NCBI GenBank assembly: GCA_035048495.1
Contig: CM068544.1
Span: 49,625,893 to 49,689,892, forward strand
From: Euptelea pleiosperma
Taxonomy: Eukaryota; Streptophyta; Magnoliopsida; Ranunculales; Eupteleaceae
Length of the DNA stretch: 64,000 nt
Direction of reading: 5' to 3'
This document shows positions 10,801 through 22,236 of this stretch, piece by piece. The position numbers and the translations under genes are program-made. The stretch's first letter is position 1, and each line of letters begins with the position of its first letter. The notes below the pieces were generated by a model. That model was not told where the DNA came from. It made no database searches and saw only the letters and a program-made list of their open reading frames with translations.

Positions 10801-13800
10801 ATTGGCACCACATTCAAGTTTCTTTGATACTTTGATTCATGAATTTTTTTTAAAAAGAATTAGTCATAAGAAGGAATGCAGATTCTGAGAATATATTCTT
10901 AACAGAGTTAATATTAGAGAATGGGTGCGTCACTTTTTCTAATCCTTCAACATTAGATAACGATGCTTTGGAAGGTTACATAGAAATATTTTTTATTAGC
11001 TACTTTGTCGTTGTATTCAGATGTCTCAAGAAGCTAGATATAAGCTGTTTTGGTTTAAATGTTTTTGATTTTCTTGCTTATATATCTACAGGATTTTCTG
11101 AAATGCAATGAATCTCGCTTAAAACATTTGCCTTGCCAAATCTTTGATCCTATTCCCTTGGGAGAGGGTGCTGGTGTTGGATGGATGAAAGGTGTTGATT
11201 CCATGGCAATGCCTGAAGGTTCTACTTTGTATGACTTGATTCAAACAGGTATTGCTCATTCACATGCTGCTGTTGGAGTATTGGTACGTTTGAGGAAAGA
11301 GTTATCACTGGTGAAAGATATTCCTGTGCTTATTGCAATTGATCAAGTAAGATCAAATCCACCACCACGCTATTCCATTGTCATTATCAGTTCTTTTGAA
11401 TGATCAAGTCTTTGAGATGTCTGAATGAAGCACCGGTAATTTTGGTTCATGTTTTTTCTTATTCTTTTTTCTTTTTAATTTTCTCCAGTATAATAGCTGG
11501 TTTACATTCAGTGAGTATGAAGAAGCAGTAACAGTTCGTTCTTGCCGGCCAATTCATGCTAGAGAACTTGCAACGGTTAGTTCACATACTTTTATCTCAT
11601 TGTGCATTTCATTTATGAAGGCTGTTTTAAATATACCAGTTAATTACTGAATTTTTCTTGCAACTTGAGAAAAATCTGGATTGCAATTGTTAAAAACATA
11701 TATCTCAAATGTTTCTGTAATTTCATATGAACCTCATTCTCGCTAGTTTCTGCTGCCTTTCTGGAGATATCTTTTCTACACCGAACCGCATACATTCTCT
11801 TGTTTGCTATATTCTTGAATTGTTTGCGGTACTGTTACCATTTTGCGCAATTATTTGTATTTTTTGCCATGTGAAGTTGGGCCATATCATTTGGTAACTA
11901 AAGAGGAAGACCAAGGGAGTCATGCTTCATTTTTTTCCTTGTATCCTTTTGCTACATAGCTATTAACCAGTCAACATTCTGATTGTTAAATGAATTTAAC
12001 AAGAAAAAGTAATATGAAACTGTTTCAGATTATCAGCAAATATATGTACAAAACTTTGTTGCATGGATTTTTCTAAATAGGTGAAGCACCTGTATCGGAT
12101 ATGTGTCAAGGCTCAGGCTCCAGTTACCGCCCTAAAATGACAGGCTCCGGTTACATGACGCAATATGAGTCACGTGGCACACTCTTAGAGGACTCTTACT
12201 GTATGGATGTTTGGCCAATCCTTAAGTGGACCTACAAACCAAAAATCAGCCTGATTAGTGACTTCACGCGACACTGGCGGATATTATTTTGTTTTTCTTT
12301 CCTCGCAAGGTAGTAATTAACCTTAGCATAGATTATGAGTTCAATACTATTTTTTTTATAAGTATAAATCTATTTATCACCAACGAGAAAATCCAACGAG
12401 GAGGCCTTTGAGCAGGGAAGAGGGAAACAATAGAAAAGACTACAATGAACTAATCTCTCTTCTCCAACAAAGCTTCCCACCAAAACACAAAATCCTCAAA
12501 GAGAAGACCCCTACACTAAAAAAACAGCATAGACTACTAATGCAACCAAGTTTTTTATGGAAAGGATGATGCCTTGAATATCTCGCTCCTACAATGAGCC
12601 CCAAACAATCGTAAATGGAAAAAATTTCCCTAGTCTTCACCACACAACGAGAAAGCAAAGACTTTCCATGTGGTAAAGGCTTCTTTCACGGCTCTAGTGA
12701 TGCGGGAGCACCCAAGTTGTATTCGCATTACACCGAATGAGACCTCTAAAGAAAAGAGGGGCTTTCAACAGGAGAAAGAAGAAAAGTGCTATAAGGAGAC
12801 TTATTTCAATTGTAAAAGAAATTTAATTATATTTACTAGTTGTAGTAAATCCAATTTTAACTATTTATAATATAAATCCTGTTTTACTATTTATAGTAAA
12901 TTCTTATTTTAGTATTTTTAGTAAATCTCATTTTATTATTTTTAGATAAGTCTAAGAAGTTCTAGATGATAGTAGGAGAAGTTTGAATTACCTTAGGATT
13001 GCATGTTTGTTTCTAACTTTCAAGATTTGTTTTAGAGTCTTATTTGTTTAGAAATTGGTTCTTTAAGTTGTAATAGGATTAAGATAGTGTTTGAGAGTGT
13101 TTTGAAGTCCAATAGGAGTTGTTTTCATTGCTTATTTGATATTTTATTAATAAAATTAGAGAGAGTTTTCCTTACGTGAAGCCTTTACTTGAGTTTTAGT
13201 CGACCAATGTGGATTGTTGAGATTTGTCATGGATTCGTCAAGTTTGACTGGTGGATTCCATTCAAGAATTCATAACTTTGTGATTGAAACTCAAAATCGC
13301 TATTAATGCATTTGCAAACTATCGTCACAACAAGCTCTCTGCATTTTATAGCTAAAAGTTGTTAACGTTGTTTTCGGGATGAAATAAGACTGGAAAAAAG
13401 GTCAAAACGTTTGGCAAGTTAACTTTTTTTTAGTAAGTTATTCTTTTCTGTGTTTTAGTAGGGTTTTTTAGGTTCTGGAAACCTAAAGACTTTTCTACTA
13501 AAGATCATGTTTTAATAGGTTTCCTTTTCATCTTGAAAATGGCTTTTAGTTGTTAGGTGCGTAGAGCTTGTCAAGACGATTGTGTGCATATGCATTAATA
13601 GCAATTCCGAGTTACAGTCGCAAAGTTATGGCTGTTTGACGCAAAGGTGCGTGTTTAGGCTTCTGGGAGGCTTTCTTTTGATTAAATTGTTCCATGTAAT
13701 CAAACGAAACTTGTTCTATATTAGTTTCTTTTGGGTTACGATTTGTTTCATAAGCTCTTTGTTAGTAGTTTTATGATTAGTATGAGAGTGTAATCGAATT

Positions 13801-16800
13801 GGGAAATTTACTATTTTTAGTAATTTTGCTATTCTCGAAAAGTTAGGTTTGAGATCTATAAATAAGGTTGTAATTAGGACAAATTTCATTATTATTGTAT
13901 AATTGAATTTATTGAAATTTTTACTTCATTTTTGCCTTGTGGATTCAAGAAATTTTTGTGATTTTGGTTGAAGACGTTGATCTTCTTCCTTGGTTTGTTT
14001 TTCATGATTGGCTTCACGCGTTCCGCTACGACAATTAGTATTAGAGTGAGGCTACCCTTGTTCCAATGGTGCCCATCGACGACTCTGACTGGACTATTCT
14101 TGTGGATGGTGCTTCTAAGCGTCAAGCTGTATCAGTAACCACATTTGAGCCTATGACAGTAAATCTAGCGTTGAGGAGGTTGATAATATCTTCCTTCAAC
14201 ATGGAGGACGAGGAGGCAGGATGTAGGATCTAGAAGACATATACGATTTTAGTAAACTTGCATACAAATTTCAGAAGGATACTAAGAATTACCTGAACAC
14301 GGTTCGAACCTGGTGGGTTTGATGCGGGACCGTCCAAGCTACGATGTATTCGCACTACACTGAATCAAACCTTGAAACAAAAGAGGTGGGCTTACAATAT
14401 GAGAAAGATGAAAAATGCTATAAGGAGAATTATTTCAATTGTGAAAGAGATTTAATCATATTTACTAGTTGTAGTAAATCTCATTTTGTACTATTTATTG
14501 TAAAAATACCGTGTTTACCATTTTTAGTAAATTCTGATTTTACTAATTATAGATAGGTGTAAGAGGTTCTAAATGATAGTAGGAAAAGTTCAAATTACCT
14601 TTGGATTGCTTGTTTGTTTCTAGATTTGTTTGAGTCCTATTTGTTTAGAATTTGGTTCTTTAAGTTGTAATAGGATTAAGATAGGGTTTGAAAGTGTTTT
14701 GATGTCCCATAGAAGTAGTCTTCATTGCTTATAAATGTAGGGTATGTGTAACAACGAAAATTGGGAATTTGATAAATTAAATTAGATGTTTTCTTTTAGA
14801 TGTAGCCTTTACTTGGGTTTTAGCTGACCAACGTGGATTCATTGAGATTTTACCTAGATTCGTCAAGGTTGAGTGGTGGATTTTATTCAAGAACTGGTGG
14901 ATTCTAACTCCCCTACATTCGTGATTGACTTCACGCATTCCGCTACCTCAGTTGTAGGATCGGCTCTGATGTGTCGTCCTACATCATCTAGGCATAATCC
15001 ACATCATGCCAAAGTGAGAAAAAATATCCCCAAACCTCTCTAACCACTGAATAGTGAAAGAGAAGATGATTAGTGTTTCCGCCACTTGCCTTACACATCA
15101 TGCATAAGTCCACAATATATCTTCTAATCTTAATGAGATTGTACACAATAAGACTCCTTTCCAAAGCCATGCACCAAACGAAGAAGGCAGCCTTGGAGGG
15201 GAATTTAGAGGCTCAAATTGAGGAAGTTTGGAAGAGCAGGAGCCAAGGTACAAGAGAGGGCACTATAGAAGGATCTAACCAAGAAAAATACCGTTGCTGA
15301 TCTAAGACCAAACTTGAGCACTGCTGTCATGCGAAAATTGCAAACACACGAAAGCAGACATCCAACATGGTCTCTCTCCAGTCAATCAAGTTATGCTTGA
15401 ATCCGAGGTCCTACGAAACGCTATCTCCATGCCCCTGTAAAAAGTCACAAACTAATCCTTCCTTTTAGTGTGATAAGCAAAATAGATTGGAGAACTCTTC
15501 TTTAAACTGAATCTTGCTGCAGCAACTGTGTAACCCAAATTGAACCTTTTCCCCTTTGCCCACCTTGAATCTTACAGACTTGGAAAAAGCTGACCGGATA
15601 TTTAAGGATGCCCCTCTATAGACTGCACCCATATGAGGTTCTAACCTCTACACTCTCCCAACCTGATTACGAGACCCCATATTTAGGCCATATCACAGTT
15701 CTCCAAAGTGCCTCACCCTTCATCCCAAAGCGTGATAGCCACTTCCCAAGGAGAGCTTCATTCATAATCTTCAAACTTTTAAAGCCGAGACCCCCTCATT
15801 TCTTAGGAGTGCAAGCCGCCTTCTAATTATGAGTTCAATACTATTGCAATTGAAAATTTCTATTATCAAATTTAGCAATACATATATGTGTTCTCTTGTC
15901 TATAGGTGTAGGATACAAATCGTAAGATATCCTATTACATAATCAACATTATCCTTATTATTATAAAAAATGGCTTATTTGTTTATGTTATTTAAAATGA
16001 ATTGCTGAGTCAACGGATCCTATTTTTCAAGATTTACCGAATCTGAAACTCCGTACCTATCTAGAACACTGACACCCGTACCCGTATCAATGCAACATAG
16101 GTACAATAGAAAACAAGGAGCCGTCCTGGCGAGACACCTTAAAACCAAAAATATCAATTGAAAGGCATGGACTGCCAAGCTGGTAATGTGCCTTGCAAAG
16201 TATCAAGAACTTGGCTGAGTCAATACATTGAACTTGCTTTCTCAAGGCCGAACCACAAATGCTGAGGTCACAAGAATCTGATGGAGTCATAACCATGTCT
16301 CCTGAGCTGCACATGTCTCAGCTGACTTCACTTGGCTCGAATGAGTTTAATGCGTGCCTCAGCTTATGTCAAAAGACACAATTGAACTTCCTTTTCTGAT
16401 CTCTTCTGCTTCTTGGGTAATTTCAAGTTGGAACTCACTATGTTGGTAATAAGTTGATGTTTTCCTTTTGTAGGTGAATGCATTTCGACCTATGATGCAC
16501 AATGACATGATGGTGGGTGCTTTCTCTCATTCAACAGCAGTGGGCAAGTTACGTAAAGACCTGCCAGATGTTCCAGTAGATGCTCGTGTTGACTTTCATC
16601 GCTACAACTTAGATGAAGCTGCAGCCGTTTGCCATTACTACCTTAGGTATGGTTATTTTCTCTCAGGTTTTCTGTGTTGTTAATGGTTATTTAATTATAT
16701 TTGTATTGGCAGCTTCCCCATCTTTTGTTACATAGGGTTTGTTTGGATGCAAGGTTAGGTCTGGCCTGTCAGACTCAACCTATTATAGAGCCTCAGTTTC

Positions 16801-19498
16801 CTGACTGGTGGGGTGGGTCTAAGATTTGGATCCAGCTCAACCCAACTTTTCTGCCCTTTAGGTTCTTCTTTTGTTGGAAACGTAAGATTCGATAAAAGTC
16901 AGTCAGCTATCAACTACGGCATGAAAAACTGCTTCCAAACATGCCCATAGCTTCATAAGGATGGGATGGTTGGTTGCTAATTGCTCAATTGTACCTCTGC
17001 TATATTGTTTGTGATCATGGAACGTAGAAAAGTAAACTAGCTAATCTGAAAAATGCAAAGTTGAGATAAACATATAAACCTGAAATTTAGCCTTGATTAG
17101 CATAAGAAATGAATAAGCAATTTCAAATGTCTTAATAGTTTGATATAATTGTGAGATTAGTTATCACTTTTTTTTTCTTTCTTTTCTTTGAAGCTATTCG
17201 AATCACTTTCTCCAATTCTTTGAACCAACTAACTAGTTCATGGAAGTTTTAGCTTTAATAAGTTGGGCGTGAAGAAGAAAAAGAATGAGGAGAACAAGGA
17301 AACAAATGCTGTTTTATAGAATTGGTGAATACAATGAGGCCAATGTGACTTAGCAGATGCACCACAAGTTAGTCTGGTCCAATAACTCTAGCATATGTAT
17401 AAGGCCATTGCAAAGACACCAATATCCTTTTTTTCCCTTGTCGTGGCGAGTTCAAATTAAAGCAAGTGCTTGTATCATCATCTTGAGAGGCGATTTCGAA
17501 GACACCAATATCATTTTTTCCCTTTGGCCTGGCAGTTCAAATTAAGGCAAATGCTTTTATCATCATCTTGAGCTTGAATGTAGTCAAGCATGTTGGTATG
17601 TGCTCGATTAGATGTAATAGGAGCAGTGTGAGAATTCGATTTAAGGTGAGCTCAACTATTTTCAACACTCATCCCAAAGTCTCCAAATCTCAAGTTTTGA
17701 ATGTCAAGAACATAAGAAGCATTGCTAAGCAAACATCACTGACATCACTTTGACAAGATTTAATTAGAAGACAGGAGAGATCCGGTCTTGAATGGCTTTT
17801 ATGTCCCGTTTGCTAACGTAAAGGCTTTAACTTGGATCATCTTGTAAACTAATTCTTTACCATAACGCTAGACTACCTCGTCCTCGAAAAGTTCCATCAT
17901 TCTAAGATTATGGACCTGAAAGTATTGAAAATGACACATCGGTGGCTCAAAGCCATGTAGGAATAAATTAAGTAGCTTTCTGGGAATTCACGACCTATGT
18001 AACTTAAGCACATGTCTTAAGAGTCAATTTACATGAGGTGTTGGATTATAATTTCCTTAACACATGCCATGATGTCTGTGCAGTTAGAAATGGAGCATCA
18101 TGGAAATATGTTAAAACGGTAGAAATGGATGACACATACCACTAATTAGCATCATGATTGATAACTTAAAGTTTTGCATCTTTGTACATATTCCAACATT
18201 ATTATAAATGGTTCTAAAAGTGTGCTACATATGGGAAACAGCGACAAATTTTGTTTTATTATTGGAAGCGATTTTCCTTTTATTTAAACTTTTGTTCTAC
18301 TTGAGGAAAAAGGCTTGTGTGAATATTGAAAATCGTTATACTATTGAGATCCGTCATCTCTTTGAGCTTTAAGGTGTCAATTTTGTTCTAACACTAGGCA
18401 TCCCATTGTACAAGCCTCACATAGCTTTAATATATGGTCACATGGCAATGGGATAAGTGAATGCCTGAATATGGATCTGTATGAGCCGCTAAGATAGACT
18501 ACATGCTCTAGTAGCATCCAGTGGGTTCATCTTTCCACATGTTTTTTTAGTAGGTTAGCTGGGGTTTGGACATAATTATTTAAAACACGTACAACTGCTA
18601 TAGCCTATAGCACACCAACTTTTTTTTACTATTATTTTATTCTTTTGGTGTTGCTAAAGATCTGAAGACCATGGACAGTTCTAAATAGAATCAAATGGCG
18701 AAATAGGATTCATGTATCCCTAATATTTTGGGTTGAGTCATAATGTTGATTCTTTTGGTGTTGTCACCAGGTAAGACTATTTATTATGAGATCAATAACT
18801 CAAAGGTGCAAACAGGTTCTGAACCCAAGGCATGTCGCTCAAAAAATACAGGCCCTTTCTGACTCAGAAGAGTAGGCATTTGCTTCTAGCTTTGTTAAGA
18901 CCTGGTCATGGCATGTAACACATGCCTATGGAAAAAGCCACTATATTCAATAGGAGTGATCATTGTCATACTAATGGCTAGGCCTAGCTGGATATGAGCT
19001 GCCAAGGGATATTGTATTTGCTTATTTAACTATAATGGATTAGTTTGCCTACTTATGCTGTAATCAAGATATAGGATAGTAAGATAAGCATCTATTTAGA
19101 CAACCAAAATAGTTGGATTATAGTTTCATAATATTGGATGTCCAAATTGGAAACTGTTATCAAATGGATTTTTGAGAAAACTATTAAAACTTAGTTTACA
19201 ATGTATTGATTAATTATTTGATTGATTCTTTGGGTCTAAATTAAATTAAAAGGATATTGGAATTAATCTGTTAACTTTCTTGAAAATGCAAATCATTTCC
19301 CATAAAGTTTTGATCTTTCAAAAATGTTCATCACTGTCCCACAGCATACTTTAGATTCTTATGTATACTGATATCTTCTATGACAGGCAAAGACTGATAC
19401 GTCGTGAAGCATTCACGGATGAAAACTGGAAGAAGATATACTACTTGGCCAATGGAAATGGTGCAGAGATGAGGTGGTTGCTTCCTTTTATGCGGTGA
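7811..19498 (+). CDS. DAP3: Mitochondrial small ribosomal subunit protein mS29 (DAP3 family GTPase-like), 7 exons
   Basis: Exons: 7811-8202, 8294-8460, 9335-9546, 11092-11346, 11489-11575, 16474-16646, 19387-19498. All junctions are GT-AG and in phase, giving 465 residues and a TGA stop. mS29 is a P-loop protein of the mitoribosome small-subunit head. Residues 1-50 are rich in Ala, Ser, Thr and Arg and start MLRSILKS, a plausible mitochondrial presequence. A Lys/Ala/Glu-rich linker follows. The P-loop GPVSCGKS is at residues 198-205 in exon 3, and a Walker-B-like strand PVLIAIDQ ends exon 4 (about 335-342). The tail has [13 protein letters not shown] near the C-terminus. The first ATG of the open frame is taken because it begins the presequence. 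Introns 3, 5 and 6 are long and transposon-filled, but no exon is broken. The family assignment is firm; GTP binding is a family property, not shown here. Confidence 0.9.
9935..10321 (+). mobile_element. Complete TRIM (terminal-repeat retrotransposon in miniature)
   Basis: Two near-identical short LTRs occur at 9935-10019 (85 bp, begins TGTTA and ends TAACA) and 10239-10321 (83 bp). Right after the left LTR, 10021-10034 reads ttggtatcagagcc, which complements the 3' end of initiator tRNA-Met (primer binding site). A purine-rich stretch precedes the right LTR. The exact 5-bp direct repeat TCCAT flanks the element at 9930-9934 and 10322-10326, so both ends are certain. The interior of about 220 bp has no coding capacity but holds a short duplicated phrase 'gaaaataggggtaccgg'. 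It lies in intron 3 of mS29 in the sense orientation. Confidence 0.9.
10430..10660. repeat. Dispersed repeat shared with the LTN1 intron at 50990-51200
   Basis: Phrases such as 'gtgtcggacaccaacac', 'catctgtgtcattgttac' (approximate) and 'aggcttc' occur in the same order here and at 51080-51190, and the AT-rich stretches before them also match. The two copies sit in introns of unrelated genes. The copy near 50935-51384 suggests a foldback DNA element with GGTTTAAAA ends. Confidence 0.45.
12135..12290. repeat. Single arm of the G-box foldback family in mS29 intron 5
   Basis: It contains gagtcacgtggcacac, 'tgtatggatgtttggcc' and 'aaaaatcagcctgattagtg', the left arm of the family. No matching right arm follows, so the copy is truncated. 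Confidence 0.5.
12332..12351. repeat. Left target-site duplication of the intron-5 LINE
   Basis: The 20-base sequence attatgagttcaatactatt is repeated exactly at 15826-15845. It brackets the LINE and everything inserted in it. Confidence 0.9.
12352..15825 (-). mobile_element. 5'-truncated L1-type LINE, interrupted by an LTR retrotransposon
   Basis: The minus-strand 3' end is at 12352, where a T run on the plus strand marks the A tail next to the 20-bp target-site duplication. On the other side, the minus strand of 14988-15170 encodes a peptide like the zf-RVT zinc-binding tail of L1 polyproteins (C-x2-C ... HLLFHY ... REVW), with the last Cys replaced by Tyr. The LINE is cut in two by the LTR element at 12698-14986. 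Taking that out leaves about 1.2 kb of LINE 3' sequence with scattered stops. It lies antisense in intron 5 of mS29. Confidence 0.75.
12698..14986 (+). mobile_element. Non-autonomous LTR retrotransposon remnant nested in the LINE
   Basis: The left LTR starts TGATGCGGGA at 12698 and runs to about 14033. A related right copy starts TGATGCGGGA at 14320 and shares the later phrases 'ctataaggaga.ttatttcaattg', 'tttactagttgtagtaaatc' and 'cttcacgc.ttccgctac'; it lacks several hundred bases of the left LTR. Just after the left LTR, ttagtattagagtg is a decayed initiator-Met primer site. The exact 5-bp repeat TCTAG flanks the insertion at 12693-12697 and 14987-14991. The interior (about 290 bp) has no gag or pol. 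The last 36 bases before the right TCTAG have no match in the left LTR, so the precise right end of the LTR is unclear. Confidence 0.7.
15826..15845. repeat. Right target-site duplication of the intron-5 LINE
   Basis: Exact copy of the 20-base sequence at 12332-12351. Confidence 0.9.
17415..17572. repeat. Imperfect tandem duplication, ~86-bp period
   Basis: The block starting gacaccaatatc at 17415 and ending 'tatcatcatcttgag' is repeated from 17501 with about ten differences. It lies in intron 6 of mS29. Confidence 0.7.
18660..18743 (+). mobile_element. Short RTE-type LINE 3' fragment
   Basis: The plus strand from 18681 reads [12 protein letters not shown], the conserved C-terminal WRxRIHV motif of plant RTE reverse-transcriptase proteins, then stops. 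It matches the larger fragment at 23585-23925. It lies in intron 6 of mS29. Confidence 0.5.
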
Positions 19499-21335
19499 TT
19501 GGTCAACGTAGGTATATCAACATATGATTGAGTTCTTTTACGTAATCTCACAGCTAGCCGTCAGCAAGCTATATCATTTACTTGCTCATGGCTTCTTCCT
19601 CCACATGCTCATCACCTCATCGATAAAATAAGTGGTAACACTCACATTGGAGATTTACCGTCCATGATGAGGTCGGTGCGAGGTTTCGTTCTCTAAATTG
19701 GTTCAATGGGGAGCATTTTTCTTCTCACCTCGTTCGAACAAGTGTTTGAAAACAGTGATCCTGGTTGACATCTACATTTGGCGCTGTGTAACTTCTTATT
19801 GTCTTATGATTAGTGCAATGATCTTCAAGTGTTATATGTAGACCTTTTTTTCCTTTTTGGTATCAAAACATGTTCTTTATTGCTTATAGATTCGGTGTAC
19901 TTTTTGCTATCATTTCATGAATTTTCTGATAATCTGCCTGTGGTGATTTGTAGAATGGGTTCAGGTAAACTGAAACCAGTAACTCTGTCCTGAGACTACT
20001 GTTCTGGATTCGTTTCTTTGTGAAATAAATCTGACTTGGAGATAGGAAACCTAACGGATCATCAAGTATGCTGGCGAACTATAATTCAACTGTTTGTATA
20101 TATGAATTGGTTCGATTTTCTCCGTCATGAAGATGCTCTTAGTGGCCCTCTAGGACCACTAAATCGACTATTTTATTCTCTTGATCAGGTGAAATTACTA
20201 CAGTAACACCGAAACTCCTAGGGAAAGAGATCAGAATATCAGATTCAATTAACAATGATAGTTGATTTCAATGATGCACAAGGGCTCGAGTTCCTAGGTA
20301 ATTGGTTGATGTTCTTTATTGGGTTGGGGCTATAAATGGGCCGCCTATGAGTAGTTTCTTTCCTGAATTTGAATTGTATTGTGCTGGGCATCTGGCTTGG
20401 CTTAAAATTTAACTAAAGCCAGGCACAACTTCAAACCCAGCGCATTTAGCCCTAATTGGGTGTCAATGCTCATATGGGCTTTTAGGCCTGGACTGTGGTC
20501 TTACAGGTCCCAGAGTTTACCAAGTAATTGGGCTAAGCGTGTCATCAGTAGTATATCACAAACGTGGAACCGATCAAAGAGCGGGTTCAGTGCCTTTGCA
20601 CATGTTCCTCATATGCACGCACATATATGGACCAGGATGGTTCCTTTGGCACCTGAACCTAATGCATACGATATTAAGCTTACGCAGGTAAAGAATTAGG
20701 CAGAGGCATTGAAGTTCTGTACATAATAAAGGGCGAACAGCGGTTTCGCAGTAGGATATTTTGGAAACCATCTCTCTTGTGAAAGGAGACATCTATGCAC
20801 AGCCTAAAGAAAAAATTTCAATGAGAATTCGGAGGTGAATTTTGACCTTTGGATCATGAGAGTTCATTTGAAATGAAATAGAAATAAAACAGTAACGAGA
20901 TTAGGATTTATTGGGGTCGTATCCTGGTGTACGGCATGTGCTTTCCCTGTCCTTTGCCACCGCCACCACAGCGGCATTGCTCTCAGTGGAGGGGGGGGTG
21001 CACCTGCTCAAATATCGGGGTGCACCTGCGCCTTCGCTCAAATATCTGTCACCAGTTGGCTCGAATACCTTACCCCACCACTACCCATTTGTAGAAAAGT
21101 GCAAAGGTCTGGCTAAAAGAAATAAAATATTCAAAATCGATCCTAAAGGTAGACAAGACAACTCCGTGGTTGAATTCCTCACCCTCGCGAAGTTGAATTG
21201 TTGAAGAAAAAACAACAGAGGGTATTGAGCGAAAGAGCAAAACAGCCAGCTGAGAAAACGGAATAGAAATGAGTTAAAAAAAAACGGAAATGGGCTAAAG
21301 CCATTCAAGGGTTTCGCTAAACTGGTGGTCTCAGT
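19499..21335. other. mS29 3' flank and intergenic sequence
   Basis: Downstream of the stop, an AATAAA at 20024-20029 is a possible polyadenylation signal. Frames in 20460-21204 have no recognisable domains. The space lies between two convergent genes. Confidence 0.35.
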
Positions 21336-21640
21336 CAAGGTTTAAAAGGGGCCATTATAACAGTATAACAGACTGGGGGTGTTACCATTTTTCCAGTTAT
21401 AACGGATTGTAACGCACGGGCAAAACGGAAAATAACAGAAAAAACGGTGCTAAAATTCAAATTTCAAAATTTGAATTTCGAATTTTCAATAAAATTTATA
21501 ACAGAAAAGAGAAATAACAGATGATTTTTTAACGTTATTTTCCAGATTCAGACCTTCCCAAATATGTTTTCGGACCTCCCCCATTATGTTATGTACTGTT
21601 TTAACACTCAGAAAATAACGGCCGTTGCTTTGACCTGTTG
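21336..21640. repeat. MULE-like MITE of the CAAGGTTTAAAA family, right end eroded
   Basis: It begins caaggtttaaaaggggcc and continues with the family's 'ccgttataacgg'-rich interior (ttaccatttttcc, taacggattgtaacgc). The right end has 'ataacggccgtt' but lacks the expected tttaaacc terminus. Confidence 0.55.
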
Positions 21641-22094
21641 TGTTGTTGGTTCCTCAACACATCTATTTCTTTTGACTGAATTTTTATGATCTATAAAAGT
21701 TCATTTCTTTTTTCATGATTCCTTTCTTATTTGTGTTTAACCTTCCTTCTACTTTTTTCCTTTCCTTGGAGAGAGGGGGGAGGGGGGAAAAGTGGCAACA
21801 GACGAGCTCGGAAGATGGCTGGTAGGAAGAATGAGGAAATATTTTTTAATATTTTGAAGTGAATAAACAGTAGTCCAAACACGATCTCATATACATATAG
21901 AATCCCTGGAAGTCAAATGCACTGCTTTGCGGGAGGTCTTGGGTTCCCCGTTTCCACACGCCACCTAGTCCAATTAGCGAAAACGGGTGACCCAATCACA
22001 ACGCATACTAATTTATGCACACCAATCCAAGCAAATCTAGTCTCCTTTGGTTAAACTCAAAGCAGTAGAAATTGTAAAGAAGCACAAGAACAGT

Positions 22095-22236
22095 CATGGT
22101 TAATCACAATGCAATTTCGAAGAATAAAAACAAAACTAGAGAGCAAAAGAAATGAAAATCAAGTACATGGTTAATCACAATACAATTTCAAAGAACAAAA
22201 ACAAAACCAGAGAGCAAAAGAAATGAAAATCAAGTA
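22095..22236. repeat. 71-bp tandem duplication overlapping the alpha-SNAP stop codon
   Basis: 22095-22165 and 22166-22236 are direct copies starting catggttaatcacaat and ending aaatgaaaatcaagta, differing at about four positions. The right copy includes the TGA stop and the last coding bases of alpha-SNAP, so the duplication lengthened the 3' untranslated region and left the protein unchanged. Confidence 0.8.
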
